64,000 bases of DNA from a bacterium (GTDB lineage Bacteria > Planctomycetota > Planctomycetia > Pirellulales > Pirellulaceae), in contig JAUIGN010000021.1 of the NCBI GenBank assembly GCA_030430075.1, positions 62,001 through 126,000 on the forward strand, read 5' to 3'. The notes beneath the pieces are model-generated. The model was not told the DNA's origin. It did not search any database and worked only from the letters and a program-made list of their open reading frames with translations. Within the stretch, counting starts at the first letter, position 1. Each line of letters begins with the position of its first letter. A program made the position numbers and the translations under genes. Positions 52,728 to 61,403 of this stretch are shown piece by piece.

Positions 52728-54146
52728 TCAGAAGTCGTCAATCGGCAATCCACTGGGAACGCTCGAGGGAATCGTCGCCCGGAGCCGTTGTTTCAGCCGG
52801 GGAGCCGTCAGCGATTTCAAGAAGCTGATCAGGTGGTTGAAATCCTTCTTGGACAGTTCAATCGGCTCCAAGTCCGGCATGCTTCCAGCCACATCTGAGT
52901 AGACGACCGTATCGATCAACTCGACCTGGTCGAGATGATCCGCCGGGTCGTATTGGTCAAACGCCACAACCACATCCAGGTGGTGCCGGACGGCGGCTTT
53001 CAAGTCCGTGTAGGCACCGTTGTGCATGTAGGGTGCTGTGACGGCGACATTACGCAGCGGCGGCGTCCGAAAGCGGAATGCGTCTGACGCCACACCGGTT
53101 ACGAGTGCCCTGCCGGGATCGATCGGGGGATCACTTCCGGCCACCTTACCCGGGCCCAGGTGGGGTACCAGGAGGTTATAGTGTTGCTGGTCCGTCAGCA
53201 GCGGACCGGCGTGGCACTGCGAGCATTGCGCCTGACCGTAAAACAGGAGTGCTCCCTTCTTTTGGGCCGATGAGAGCGCGTGGTTGTCGCCGGCGAGATA
53301 CCGGTCAAACGGGCTATCGAGGAAGGTAAACGCCTCCGCCTCGAACGCCGCGATGGCCATGGCCGCGTGCTCGAATCCGATCACCGTCTCGAGCAGCGCG
53401 TCGTCGATTTCATAAGCATCGCTGAACATTTTGCGATATTCTGGAATCGCCAACAGGCGCGCCACCAAGGCTGCCCACATCGCGGGTAGATCGGCGTCGG
53501 GAATGGCAGACAATTCGTTGGGGTCGGTCTCGGCGCCACGCATTTCGTCACGCGAGGTGACGGGGAACATGGCCTGCACGGCCAGCACGTTGGGGAGACC
53601 CGCGGGTAGGTCCAGCCCCGCGGGACTGAGGAAGCCTCCCAGGCCGTCTTCTACCACTCGGCTGTCCCAGAACTGCGAAAACCACTCGGTCGAACCGCGA
53701 TTGAAAACCTCGGGGGCATTTCGCGGGATAAGCGAACGATCTGGGCCCTTGGTACGCGCCGGTCCCAAGGCGCCCGCCACCACCGCCGCGGTTCCGATCG
53801 GCAGCGAGAGGCCGTCACCGGTTGATAACGTCGGGTGGTGACACGTGGCACAGGCAATGTCTCGGTTACCGCTCAATTCATGATCGAAGTACAAGGCCTG
53901 GCCGAGCAGAAGCAAGTCCGCGTTCGGCTCGCTGGGAAGGCCAGAGTCGAGGGGCGTCACGTTTTGATCGGCGAGCGCCTGTCGGAGCAAATGATCCGTG
54001 GCGTGACTTCCCCGGGGCTCCTTGGGCTTCTTCTTGTCGGGCTGCCAGGCGGCCGCTTGGGGAGACGACACGACCGTCGCACCCACCGATAGCAAGGTTA
54101 GTAAGGCGCACAACCAACACCGTCGCGCTGACTTCGCATGTTCCAT
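52728..54146 (-). CDS. Di-haem cytochrome c peroxidase family protein
   Basis: A 472-residue secreted protein of the CCP/MauG family, which reduces hydrogen peroxide with electrons from small cytochromes in the periplasm or oxidises other substrates. A signal peptide (CWLCALLTLLSVGATVVSS) is followed by two haem sites, CATCH (about residues 99-103) and CSQCH (about 310). RNAPEVFNRG, FPVTSRDEM and RTPPLRNVAVTAPYMHNGAY are typical. ATG 54146 follows AAGGAG; the open frame extends upstream into duplicated repeat DNA. Confidence 0.9.
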   Translation of the reverse strand: MEHAKSARRCWLCALLTLLSVGATVVSSPQAAAWQPDKKKPKEPRGSHATDHLLRQALADQNVTPLDSGLPSEPNADLLLLGQALYFDHELSGNRDIACATCHHPTLSTGDGLSLPIGTAAVVAGALGPARTKGPDRSLIPRNAPEVFNRGSTEWFSQFWDSRVVEDGLGGFLSPAGLDLPAGLPNVLAVQAMFPVTSRDEMRGAETDPNELSAIPDADLPAMWAALVARLLAIPEYRKMFSDAYEIDDALLETVIGFEHAAMAIAAFEAEAFTFLDSPFDRYLAGDNHALSSAQKKGALLFYGQAQCSQCHAGPLLTDQQHYNLLVPHLGPGKVAGSDPPIDPGRALVTGVASDAFRFRTPPLRNVAVTAPYMHNGAYTDLKAAVRHHLDVVVAFDQYDPADHLDQVELIDTVVYSDVAGSMPDLEPIELSKKDFNHLISFLKSLTAPRLKQRLRATIPSSVPSGLPIDDF

Positions 54147-54497
54147 CCGGACTCTCCTTCTGCTCATTTCCAATCCTGTTCGTCGCAGTTCCATCTGATT
54201 GTGAGATGCACAGGCGACTTCGGGCTTCACCCGGAGGCCAGCGTTCGTTGCCGATCGGTCCGACGTCTTTCCCATCACGAGCGCCGAATTGCGTGAGATA
54301 TCTCACAGATCCACAATACTGTACGCAGGCTACCCAATCGCATTCAGGCCAGCAAGCAATACGTCGGCCACGCGCCGAAAGAAAATCGGCGCCCCCCAGG
54401 CCCGGTGCGGCAGCCCGTCGCAGGCTCGAAAAGCACCTAAGCAGGGGAAGGGGTCAGGCCTCTTTTTCGGTGTCACCCGTGAGGTTAAGGTTTTGGC

Positions 54498-54780
54498 ATG
54501 AGTCGGCCACCACGTTCTGATGAAGCCGGCGGGCTGTACCACGCCCTCAATCGTGCCAACTTGAGGGCCACGATATTCCACAAGGACGGGGATTATGCCG
54601 CCTTCGAACGGGTCCTGGCCGAAGGACTGGAGCTTTATCAGGTGGAGCTTTTCGCCTACCAATTGATGCCCAATCACTAGCGCTGCATCTTCCGCCCACA
54701 ACTGGATGGTGAAATGGAACGGTTCCTCGGTTGGGTCGGCGGCACGCACACCATGAACCACAATCGGCAAACCACGATCG
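54498..54780 (+). pseudogene. Inactivated REP-associated transposase, copy 1
   Basis: MSRPPRSDEAGGLYHALNRANLRATIF through FAYQLMPNH matches the start of a REP-associated transposase, but the codon after MPNH is a TAG stop where the family has an aromatic residue (MPNHYHLVL). The same frame continues with recognisable family sequence (LDGEMERFLGWVGGTHTM) and then runs into repeats, so it is also 3'-truncated. Confidence 0.85.
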
Positions 54781-55140
54781 GCACGGCACAAACGGGGCCA
54801 CAAACGGGGGGCCACAAACGGGGCCACCCACAATTCTCGCGGGCATGTGCGCGGCGCCCCCGGAGATTGGGTGTCCCGTTTCGTTCTTTCGCTCGAGATT
54901 GGGTGTCCCCTTTCGCTATCACGACCGCCGAATTGCGTGAGATATCTCACAGATCCACAATACTGTACGCAGGCTACCCAATCGCATTCAGGCCAGCAAG
55001 CAATACGTCGGCCACGCGCCGAAAGAAAATCGGCGCCCCCAGGCCCGGTGCGGCAGCCCGTCGCAGGCTCGAAAAGCAACTAAGCAGGGGAAGGGGTCAG
55101 GCCTCTTTTTCGGTGTCACCCGTGAGGTTAAGGTTTTGGC

Positions 55141-55423
55141 ATGAGTCGGCCACCACGTTCTGATGAAGCCGGCGGGCTGTACCACGCCCTCAATCGTGCC
55201 AACTTGAGGGCCACGATATTCCACAAGGACGGGGATTATGCCGCCTTCGAACGGGTCCTGGCCGAAGGATTGGAGCTTTATCAGGTGGAGCTTTTCGCCT
55301 ACCAATTGATGCCCAATCACTAGCGCTGCATCCTCCGCCCACAACTGGATGGTGAAATGGAACGGTTCCTCGGTTGGGTCGGCGGCACGCACACCATGAA
55401 CCACAATCGGCAAACCACGATCG
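55141..55423 (+). pseudogene. Inactivated REP-associated transposase, copy 2
   Basis: The same remnant as at 54498, with the same TAG after MPNH and the same 3' truncation, in the second unit of the tandem duplication. The shared lesions show the gene was already dead before it was duplicated. Confidence 0.85.
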
Positions 55424-55540
55424 GCACGGCACAAACGGGGCCACAAACGGGGCCACCCACAATTCTCGCGGGCATGTGCGCGGCGCCCCCGGAGATTGGG
55501 TGTCCCGTTTCGTTCCTTTCGCCCGAGATTGGGTGTCCCC

Positions 55541-55852
55541 TCTGCCCCTTTGCCTTTTCGCTTTTCCCTTTCGCTCTTTCGCTTCCTTTCGCTAAACCGG
55601 TCTACCCCGGCGCTTTCGATGACCCCTTTGCCCCCCGTTGCCCCCTCCCTTTGCCCTTTGCCATTACCGTCCGGTTTGCGCCGCACAGAACCGGGGCTAA
55701 CGCCCAACGGCTGATGAATGACGAGCCTGCAATTCTGGCCGACGAGCCATGGAGCACACCAACACAGTGTACGACTCTTGACGCAAGGATAAGGATGCTA
55801 CCGCTTATGGTGGTGGCCCTGCCATCTGAGGAACAATGCGGTCTGACCACGT
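55541..55852. other. Pyrimidine-rich and gene-free region
   Basis: Begins with a strand-biased tract of CCTTTGCC, CTTTTCGC and CTTTCGCT units (55541-55610) and a second CCCTTTGCC tract near 55625-55665. The remainder has no recognised gene. The tract resembles the C-rich repeats near 52560 and probably belongs to the REP-type repeat family. Confidence 0.5.
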
Positions 55853-56242
55853 TTAGCGCGCCCGCGCCCCCTGATCGGCGATGACGCGTTTGATCGTCAG
55901 GGGCATCGTGGCAAAGTTCAGCAGGAGGGCATGCTTGAGGTCGAACGCTTTGAGAAAGCTGCGCGTCTGGGCGAAATGAATGTCTGCCAAGTCGGCGATT
56001 GCCTTGACCTCAACGATCAAGCAATCGTCGACCAGCAGATCCAACTTCAGGCTGCCAACTTCCTGGCGCCGATAGGCGACTTCGTGATCTACCTGGCAAC
56101 GAAAGCGGATGCCCGCATGCCGCAGTTCAATCGCTAACGCGCGCACGTAAATCCCCTCCATGAAGCCGGGGCCCAGCTCCCGGTGCACGGCGATCGCACA
56201 GCCGATCACTTTACCGCTCGTTTCTCGTAACTCCAAACTCAT
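55853..56242 (-). CDS. GxxExxY family protein
   Basis: A 129-residue protein of the GxxExxY group: IGCAIAVHRELGPGFMEGIYVRAL holds the naming motif (GFMEGIY), and KLDLLVDDCLIVEVKAI looks like a PD-(D/E)xK-type nuclease core (D, ExK). LKHALLLNFAT ends the domain. The biological role is unknown. GGGGGGA lies upstream of ATG 56242. Confidence 0.88.
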   Translation of the reverse strand: MSLELRETSGKVIGCAIAVHRELGPGFMEGIYVRALAIELRHAGIRFRCQVDHEVAYRRQEVGSLKLDLLVDDCLIVEVKAIADLADIHFAQTRSFLKAFDLKHALLLNFATMPLTIKRVIADQGARAR

Positions 56243-56487
56243 CAGACGGCGTCCCCCCGCACCCTGGCTGCTGGCCTGTGTTCCTGACAACTACTGACGA
56301 TTCGGTTGTAGATGCGTCCGCCTGGCGGCGACAAGTAACGCGCGCCGCACTTACTTCTATTTGCCAACATTCCGGCAGAAACGGGGTGGCAGGCGGCTTG
56401 CCGTAATCAGGAGAAAATTGCGGCCAGCGCTACGCTCCACTACGATGAAGCCAGATCCAATTGGAAGCAACCAGGAGGAGACTTTCG

Positions 56488-57093
56488 ATGGAAGAATCCG
56501 TCAAGCCTGCCGTGTCGGAACAAGATCCTCAAGCGGCATCGCTGCCGGCCGCGGCGGAGGCGACGGCAGCCGCCACGACGAAGGACGACACAGGCGGACA
56601 GCTCGACGGCTTCCGCCACGACATCGCGAAGACAATTCGCGACACGTTTCCCTGGCTGTTTCGGTTGACCGTTTTCGTGGCACTCGCCCTGATCGGCCTG
56701 GTGTGGCTCGGATTCGCTTTCAGCCGGACCATGGATGCCACCGTCTTGGCGGCGTCCGTGCAAGTAGCGTTCGGCATGGTCATCGGATTTGTCTGCGTCT
56801 ATCTGGGGCTGATGATGACCTGGTTCGGAATCGACGCCGCGTTTACGCTCAAAGGATCCGGCGGCGCCGCCGGCGCAAAGATGGAAGGCGCACTGCAAAG
56901 CGCCAGTCCAGGCCTCCTGTTTGCCTTGGCCGGGATCATTTTGATCGGCGCATGCGTCCACAAAGAGATCAAATTCGAGGAACACGGCTACAAACGCGTC
57001 GGCTCGACGGGCGTCTCCAGCGGGTCGGACGACGAAGAAGTGGTTCCCGAACCGCCTGCGGGCGGCTTCAAGGTCACCCCCGATTCTCCGTAG
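56488..57093 (+). CDS. Hypothetical membrane protein
   Basis: A 201-residue protein with an Ala-rich polar N-terminus and three hydrophobic segments (LFRLTVFVALALIGLVWLGF, VAFGMVIGFVCVYLGLMMTW and GLLFALAGIILIGACVH). The C-terminal tail is acidic and proline-rich. A strong GGAGGAG site precedes ATG 56488. No family recognised. The secreted protein downstream is probably in the same transcript. Confidence 0.78.
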   Translation: MEESVKPAVSEQDPQAASLPAAAEATAAATTKDDTGGQLDGFRHDIAKTIRDTFPWLFRLTVFVALALIGLVWLGFAFSRTMDATVLAASVQVAFGMVIGFVCVYLGLMMTWFGIDAAFTLKGSGGAAGAKMEGALQSASPGLLFALAGIILIGACVHKEIKFEEHGYKRVGSTGVSSGSDDEEVVPEPPAGGFKVTPDSP

Positions 57094-57212
57094 CACGGCG
57101 ACCACGATCAGCAGCGGCGACTGTCGCTCATCGCCGCTTGTTGAGTGCCCCGCGACGCGAACGGATCGAGCGATGCAATGCGATCACCAGACAACAATCC
57201 AAGGAGACGATG

Positions 57213-58043
57213 ATGCGGATCACGATCGCGGCCGGGCTGCTGTTAAGCGTAGGCGGATTCTTGAGCCTGAGCGGTCAACCGGCACCAGCGCAGCCACCTG
57301 ACTTTGATCCTGCGGGATTTGAAGTTCCCGATCAGTTCTACACCAACGGCGTCCAAGTCGACACCTGGAACCGGGACGACGCCAGGCAGCGGATCGTCAC
57401 CATCTGGTTCGGCAAGAATCCCAAAAACAGCGTCTTCTTCCGACAACTCATCGCGGTCCGCAACGACAATGACCGCGATAACATTTACTACTTTGATTCG
57501 GTCGGACGGCGGTACGTCGGCCGCTACGACATGCGACGCGAGGGATATTCACTGCTACAGCCTGAACATCGGCGCGAACGGTTGCAGGACATCCAGGAGC
57601 AATGGTTTCCGCCGCCGGGTGACAAACCGGCCATCGGCGACCTCTTTGATCCCACGATCGGCCTCCCCAACCAGGATCAACTCATGATGCCGCCGGTGAC
57701 GATGGAATTCCCTCGTCTCGAACAAAGCACGTGGGAAGGGTTTTACACGGAGATCCGCTCGCACCAACGCAAGAAGATGCGGCTCGAATTCGACGGTCGC
57801 CAGGCCACCTACGCGCAGTCCGACGACGGCTTCCGCGGCCGGCTGCGAAACGTGACCTACGCGATGGCAGGCGAGCAAAACGCGCTGATGATTCGGGGCG
57901 AGTGGAGCGGGGCGAGTGGACCGTCACGCGGGACGTTCGAGTTTCGTATCATGATGTCCGACCTGAATACGTTTCAGGGGACGTACCGCGAATTCAACGA
58001 CAACCGCGTCTACCTGTGGGACGCCAAAAGGACGTCGCGTTAG
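57213..58043 (+). CDS. Secreted hypothetical protein
   Basis: A 276-residue protein with a signal peptide (MRITIAAGLLLSVGGFLSLSGQPAPAQPP). The mature part is rich in Arg, Asp and aromatic residues (RIVTIWFGKNPKNSVFFRQLIAVRNDNDRDNIYYFD) with a beta-rich C-terminal half. No family recognised. AAGGAG is six bases from ATG 57213; ATG 57210 is too close to the site. Confidence 0.78.
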   Translation: MRITIAAGLLLSVGGFLSLSGQPAPAQPPDFDPAGFEVPDQFYTNGVQVDTWNRDDARQRIVTIWFGKNPKNSVFFRQLIAVRNDNDRDNIYYFDSVGRRYVGRYDMRREGYSLLQPEHRRERLQDIQEQWFPPPGDKPAIGDLFDPTIGLPNQDQLMMPPVTMEFPRLEQSTWEGFYTEIRSHQRKKMRLEFDGRQATYAQSDDGFRGRLRNVTYAMAGEQNALMIRGEWSGASGPSRGTFEFRIMMSDLNTFQGTYREFNDNRVYLWDAKRTSR

Positions 58044-58318
58044 CCCGAAACATGGATGAGTTATCAACGATCCCGCGCCAATCGCTGATTTGCAAACGCT
58101 GACGGTTAACGCTCCCAAAGCCCTGCGCGTCTCCACCGGAACGCGTCAGCCCGCAGTTCGCTCGCCGACCCACCAAACGCTGGGTGAACGCTTAACAACG
58201 GATGCAGGGTTCAGGCGAACGTTTGCCACGGATGCAAGAATCAGTCCACATGACGTCATGCATGGCATGCCATGACCTACAGAAAGGCGAAGCAACGCCG
58301 GCCGGACGTCACCTGCGG

Positions 58319-59401
58319 CTAGCCGGGCGAGGACGTCTTGCCGAGGACCGCCTGGCGAGCGATGGCCCGGTTCTCCTGCCGTACCAATTGGCCGCAGGCG
58401 GCCGCGATGTCGCTGCCCAGCGAATGTCGCACGGTGGTTTGCAGGCCGGCCGCCTTGAGGCGTTCGGCGAATCGCTTGCAGGTGGGGCGGTCGGATCCGA
58501 TCAGGTGGGGCGCATCATCGATCGGGTTGTAAGGGATCAGGTTGACATGGACATTCAGGCCGTCAAGCCATGCGATCAGCGCGGCGGCATCCGCGTCCGC
58601 GTCGTTGACCCCGGCGAGCATCAGGTACTCGATCATCACGGTGGTGCTCGGTGCCTGCAGACGGTTCACCTCGCTGACGGCACGCCGCAGCTCGTCAAGC
58701 GGGTAGTTGCGGGCCAGCGGGATCAGCGTTTCGCGGACCGATTGCCGAGCACTATGCAGGCTGAGTGCCAAGTTGACGGCGGGGAACCGGTCCGCGCAGC
58801 GCAGCATTCCCTCGATAACTCCCACGGTCGACACCAGGATTTTTCCGGGCGAATGGTTAAAGTACGCCCGGGAAGTCAGCAGGTCGAGCGCCCGCTTCAG
58901 TTGCCGTTCATTGTGGAACGGTTCCCCCATCCCCATGAAGACGATATTACGCAGCCGCCGGCCTTCGCCGACAAGCAGTTGCCCGGCCTGCAGCACCTGA
59001 TCGACGATCTCTTCGGCAGACAGATCACGGGCAATTCCCATCTTGCCGGTTGCACAGAAATCGCACGCGGCGGCACACCCCACCTGGCTCGACACACAGA
59101 GGGTCGAACGTCCGGTTTCGATCCGCAACACGACGGACTCGATCAGCAGGTCCGCGTCGGTTCGGAACAGCAACTTGGTCGCCCCGTCGAGCTTCGAATC
59201 GCAGCGGCGAAACAGGTCGAGCGTATGCAGGCGAATTCGGTCGCGGGCGGGGAAGTCGGCCACCGCGTCCTCGTCGGCGACGAAACGTCTCAGCAACTTG
59301 CTGTGCAGCTTGTGGATCGCCTGGGGGTCAAATCGCTCGGCTGCCCGCAAGGCATCGAGCCGGTCGTTGTCATAGATACTGGTGAGGGAATGTATGGCCA
59401 T
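58319..59401 (-). CDS. RlmN/Cfr-type 23S rRNA methyltransferase (radical SAM)
   Basis: A 360-residue radical SAM methyltransferase. The cluster cysteines are C109, C113 and C116 (CAAACDFC). FMGMGEPFHN, STVGVIEGM, LALSLHSA and IEYLMLAGVNDA follow in the family order. The second catalytic cysteine is C336 in SDIAAACGQL. RlmN methylates C2 of A2503 in 23S rRNA and A37 in some tRNAs; Cfr methylates C8 and confers antibiotic resistance. The N-terminal region and the TVRHSLGSDIAAACGQL end are somewhat Cfr-like, so the name rlmN is withheld. Confidence 0.87.
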   Translation of the reverse strand: MAIHSLTSIYDNDRLDALRAAERFDPQAIHKLHSKLLRRFVADEDAVADFPARDRIRLHTLDLFRRCDSKLDGATKLLFRTDADLLIESVVLRIETGRSTLCVSSQVGCAAACDFCATGKMGIARDLSAEEIVDQVLQAGQLLVGEGRRLRNIVFMGMGEPFHNERQLKRALDLLTSRAYFNHSPGKILVSTVGVIEGMLRCADRFPAVNLALSLHSARQSVRETLIPLARNYPLDELRRAVSEVNRLQAPSTTVMIEYLMLAGVNDADADAAALIAWLDGLNVHVNLIPYNPIDDAPHLIGSDRPTCKRFAERLKAAGLQTTVRHSLGSDIAAACGQLVRQENRAIARQAVLGKTSSPG

Positions 59402-59473
59402 GCCACTTGCCGATTCGCAAGGTTGGTTCTGTCGGTTACGGCATTTGAACTGCCCGCGCCACGCCGAACCGCG

Positions 59474-60961
59474 TCACACCGCCTTTGCACCTTCGGGACG
59501 AGGCGCATCAGGAATCCGACGCAGTGTCTCCAGCAGGAATCGCCAGTACTTCTGCACCGAACTGATTTGCACCCGTTCGTCCGGAGAATGAGCTCCGTAG
59601 ATGTTGGGCCCAAAGGAAATCATTTGCATGTCCGGATAGTTCTGTCCCAGGATGCCGCATTCCAGGCCCGCATGGCAAGCGCAAACGTGCGGATCTTCCT
59701 GGAAGAGTTCCGCGTACAGGGCCGACATCAGTTCGACGATGGCGGACTCCGGTGCCGGCTGCCAGCCCGGGTAAGCACCGGAACGCGAGACGGTCGCCCC
59801 CGTCAACTCCAGGGTCGCTGCAACCGCGTCCGCGAGATCATCCCGTTCTGAGTTGACCGAACCGCGGGTCAAGCAGGCGATCATCAGCTCGCCGTCCTGC
59901 ATCGACACTCGGGCCAGATTGTTCGACGTCTGCACGAGGCCCTCGATTTCGGGCGACATCCGCCAGATGCCGTTCGGGCAGCCATAAAGGGCGCCCAGGA
60001 CGAGCCGTTGCAGGGTGGCGGGAACCAAGTCTTCCGCCGCATCGACCGGCTCGCAACCGATGGCGGCCTCGGGATCGGTGGTCGCGTACTCGCTGCGTAT
60101 CACGTCCGCTTCGGCGGCAATCCAGGCGACGAAATCGTCGGCCCGAGCGGCGGGGACGATAACGGTGGCCATCGATTCGCGCGGGATGGCATTGCGGAGC
60201 CCGCCCCCATCGATCGCGGCGACTCGGAGTTCGAACTTCGTCGCAGCATGCCACAACAACCGGTTCATCAGCTTGTTGGCATTGGCACGGCCGAGATGAA
60301 TATCGACACCGGAATGACCACCCTGGAGCCCCTTCACGGAGAGACGAAAAGCGACCGATGCGGCCGGTGCCGCTGCGGCGGTATACGTCAGGCGAGCGGT
60401 CACATCGACACCGCCCGCGCATCCAATCGTCAGTTCGTGGTCCTCTTCCGTATCCAGATTTAACATGATCTGGCCGTTCAGCAGGCCGCCCTTCAGCCCC
60501 TGAGCGCCGGTCATCCCGGTCTCCTCGTCAATCGTGAACAGGCCTTCCAAAGGCGGGTGCGGAATGTCGTCTGCCGCGAGGATCGACATAATGCTGGCGA
60601 CGCCGATCCCGTTATCCGCGCCCAACGTTGTGCCGCGGGCCTTGACCCAATCACCGTCCACGAACATCTCGATTCCCTGCGATGCGAAATCAAAATCCGT
60701 GTCGGCATTCTTCTGATGCACCATGTCCAGATGGGACTGCATGACGACCGGTGTCCGCCCTTCCATCCCAGGCGACGCCGGCTTGCGAATGATCACGTTG
60801 CCGACCTGATCGACCGTCGTCTCCAACCCCAGTGACTCGCCAAAATCCCGCATGAATTCAATCACGCGTTGCTCCTGCTTGGACGGCCGGGGTACGGCAT
60901 TGAGGTCGGCAAAGTGATTCCAAAGCGGTTGGGGCGTGAGGTCGCGGACCGAGGCGGGCAT
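59474..60961 (-). CDS. pepD: Aminoacyl-histidine dipeptidase
   Basis: A 495-residue M20-family metallopeptidase of the PepD group, which hydrolyses Xaa-His and other dipeptides in the cytoplasm. Metal and catalytic motifs are VVMQSHLDMVHQ, TLGADNGIGVAS, FTIDEETGMTGA and LNLDTEED. LQGGHSGVDIHLGRANANKLMNRLL is the characteristic dimerisation-domain stretch, and HAGLECGILG supplies a late ligand. Length is normal. It diverges from the AbgT transporter, which may import its substrates. Confidence 0.92.
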   Translation of the reverse strand: MPASVRDLTPQPLWNHFADLNAVPRPSKQEQRVIEFMRDFGESLGLETTVDQVGNVIIRKPASPGMEGRTPVVMQSHLDMVHQKNADTDFDFASQGIEMFVDGDWVKARGTTLGADNGIGVASIMSILAADDIPHPPLEGLFTIDEETGMTGAQGLKGGLLNGQIMLNLDTEEDHELTIGCAGGVDVTARLTYTAAAAPAASVAFRLSVKGLQGGHSGVDIHLGRANANKLMNRLLWHAATKFELRVAAIDGGGLRNAIPRESMATVIVPAARADDFVAWIAAEADVIRSEYATTDPEAAIGCEPVDAAEDLVPATLQRLVLGALYGCPNGIWRMSPEIEGLVQTSNNLARVSMQDGELMIACLTRGSVNSERDDLADAVAATLELTGATVSRSGAYPGWQPAPESAIVELMSALYAELFQEDPHVCACHAGLECGILGQNYPDMQMISFGPNIYGAHSPDERVQISSVQKYWRFLLETLRRIPDAPRPEGAKAV

Positions 60962-61403
60962 GATCGTCTACTTTCTCTATCCGGCGTCGGCAGCCGGGCA
61001 AACTTGGCGGGAATCCTGAGACTACCGACAGTTTCGGTAGCCGGCGTCAGGCTGTCAAAGGGTGGTCGTGGAGCGAGTGCCTGCGGGTGGCAGAAAGTGC
61101 TGGCATGCGGTGCGTCTTCCATAGAACGACCATCGGGCCAAGGCAGCCACGGCAGCGACTTCCGGGCATGGCGCCGGGCAGGCCGTGAACGGTTCAGTTT
61201 CTCCAGGATGCGACTCGGACGGCCCACCCGACGCGAACTCGCGCCCTGCCCGAAATCGCGGCCATCGAAACCGAGGGCGCAAGCGACCGCGACCAATCAT
61301 CGCATGTCGCCCGTCAATCAATTACATTGGTCCGATCATCGACACGAAGGCAGCCGGTTTCGCCCGGCCCGAGCCACGCGAACGGGAGATAGCAGAGGCC
61401 AGC
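60962..61403. promoter_or_regulatory. Divergent intergenic region between pepD and abgT-like gene
   Basis: About 440 bases with no gene. A small hairpin (CTACCG/CGGTAG) lies at 61022-61040. Promoters for both genes are expected here. GGGAGAT and AGAGG lie upstream of the transporter ATG. No strong operator is seen. Confidence 0.4.

Larger units (their letters stand above)
54268..55540. repeat. Tandem duplication of a ~640-bp unit
   Basis: Unit 1 (about 54268-54910) and unit 2 (about 54911-55540) are nearly identical and directly adjacent. Differences include one missing C near 55037, CACCTAA against CAACTAA, one extra copy of a GGGGCCACAAAC segment in unit 1, and a few substitutions near the ends. 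Both units contain the palindrome GTGAGATATCTCAC, the same inactivated transposase and GGGTGTCCC repeats at their right ends. Confidence 0.9.

Noticed and set aside
56361..57209. N-terminal extension of the secreted hypothetical protein
   Set aside because: The open frame passes out of frame through the membrane-protein gene at 56488; a ribosome site and signal peptide mark the real start at 57213.
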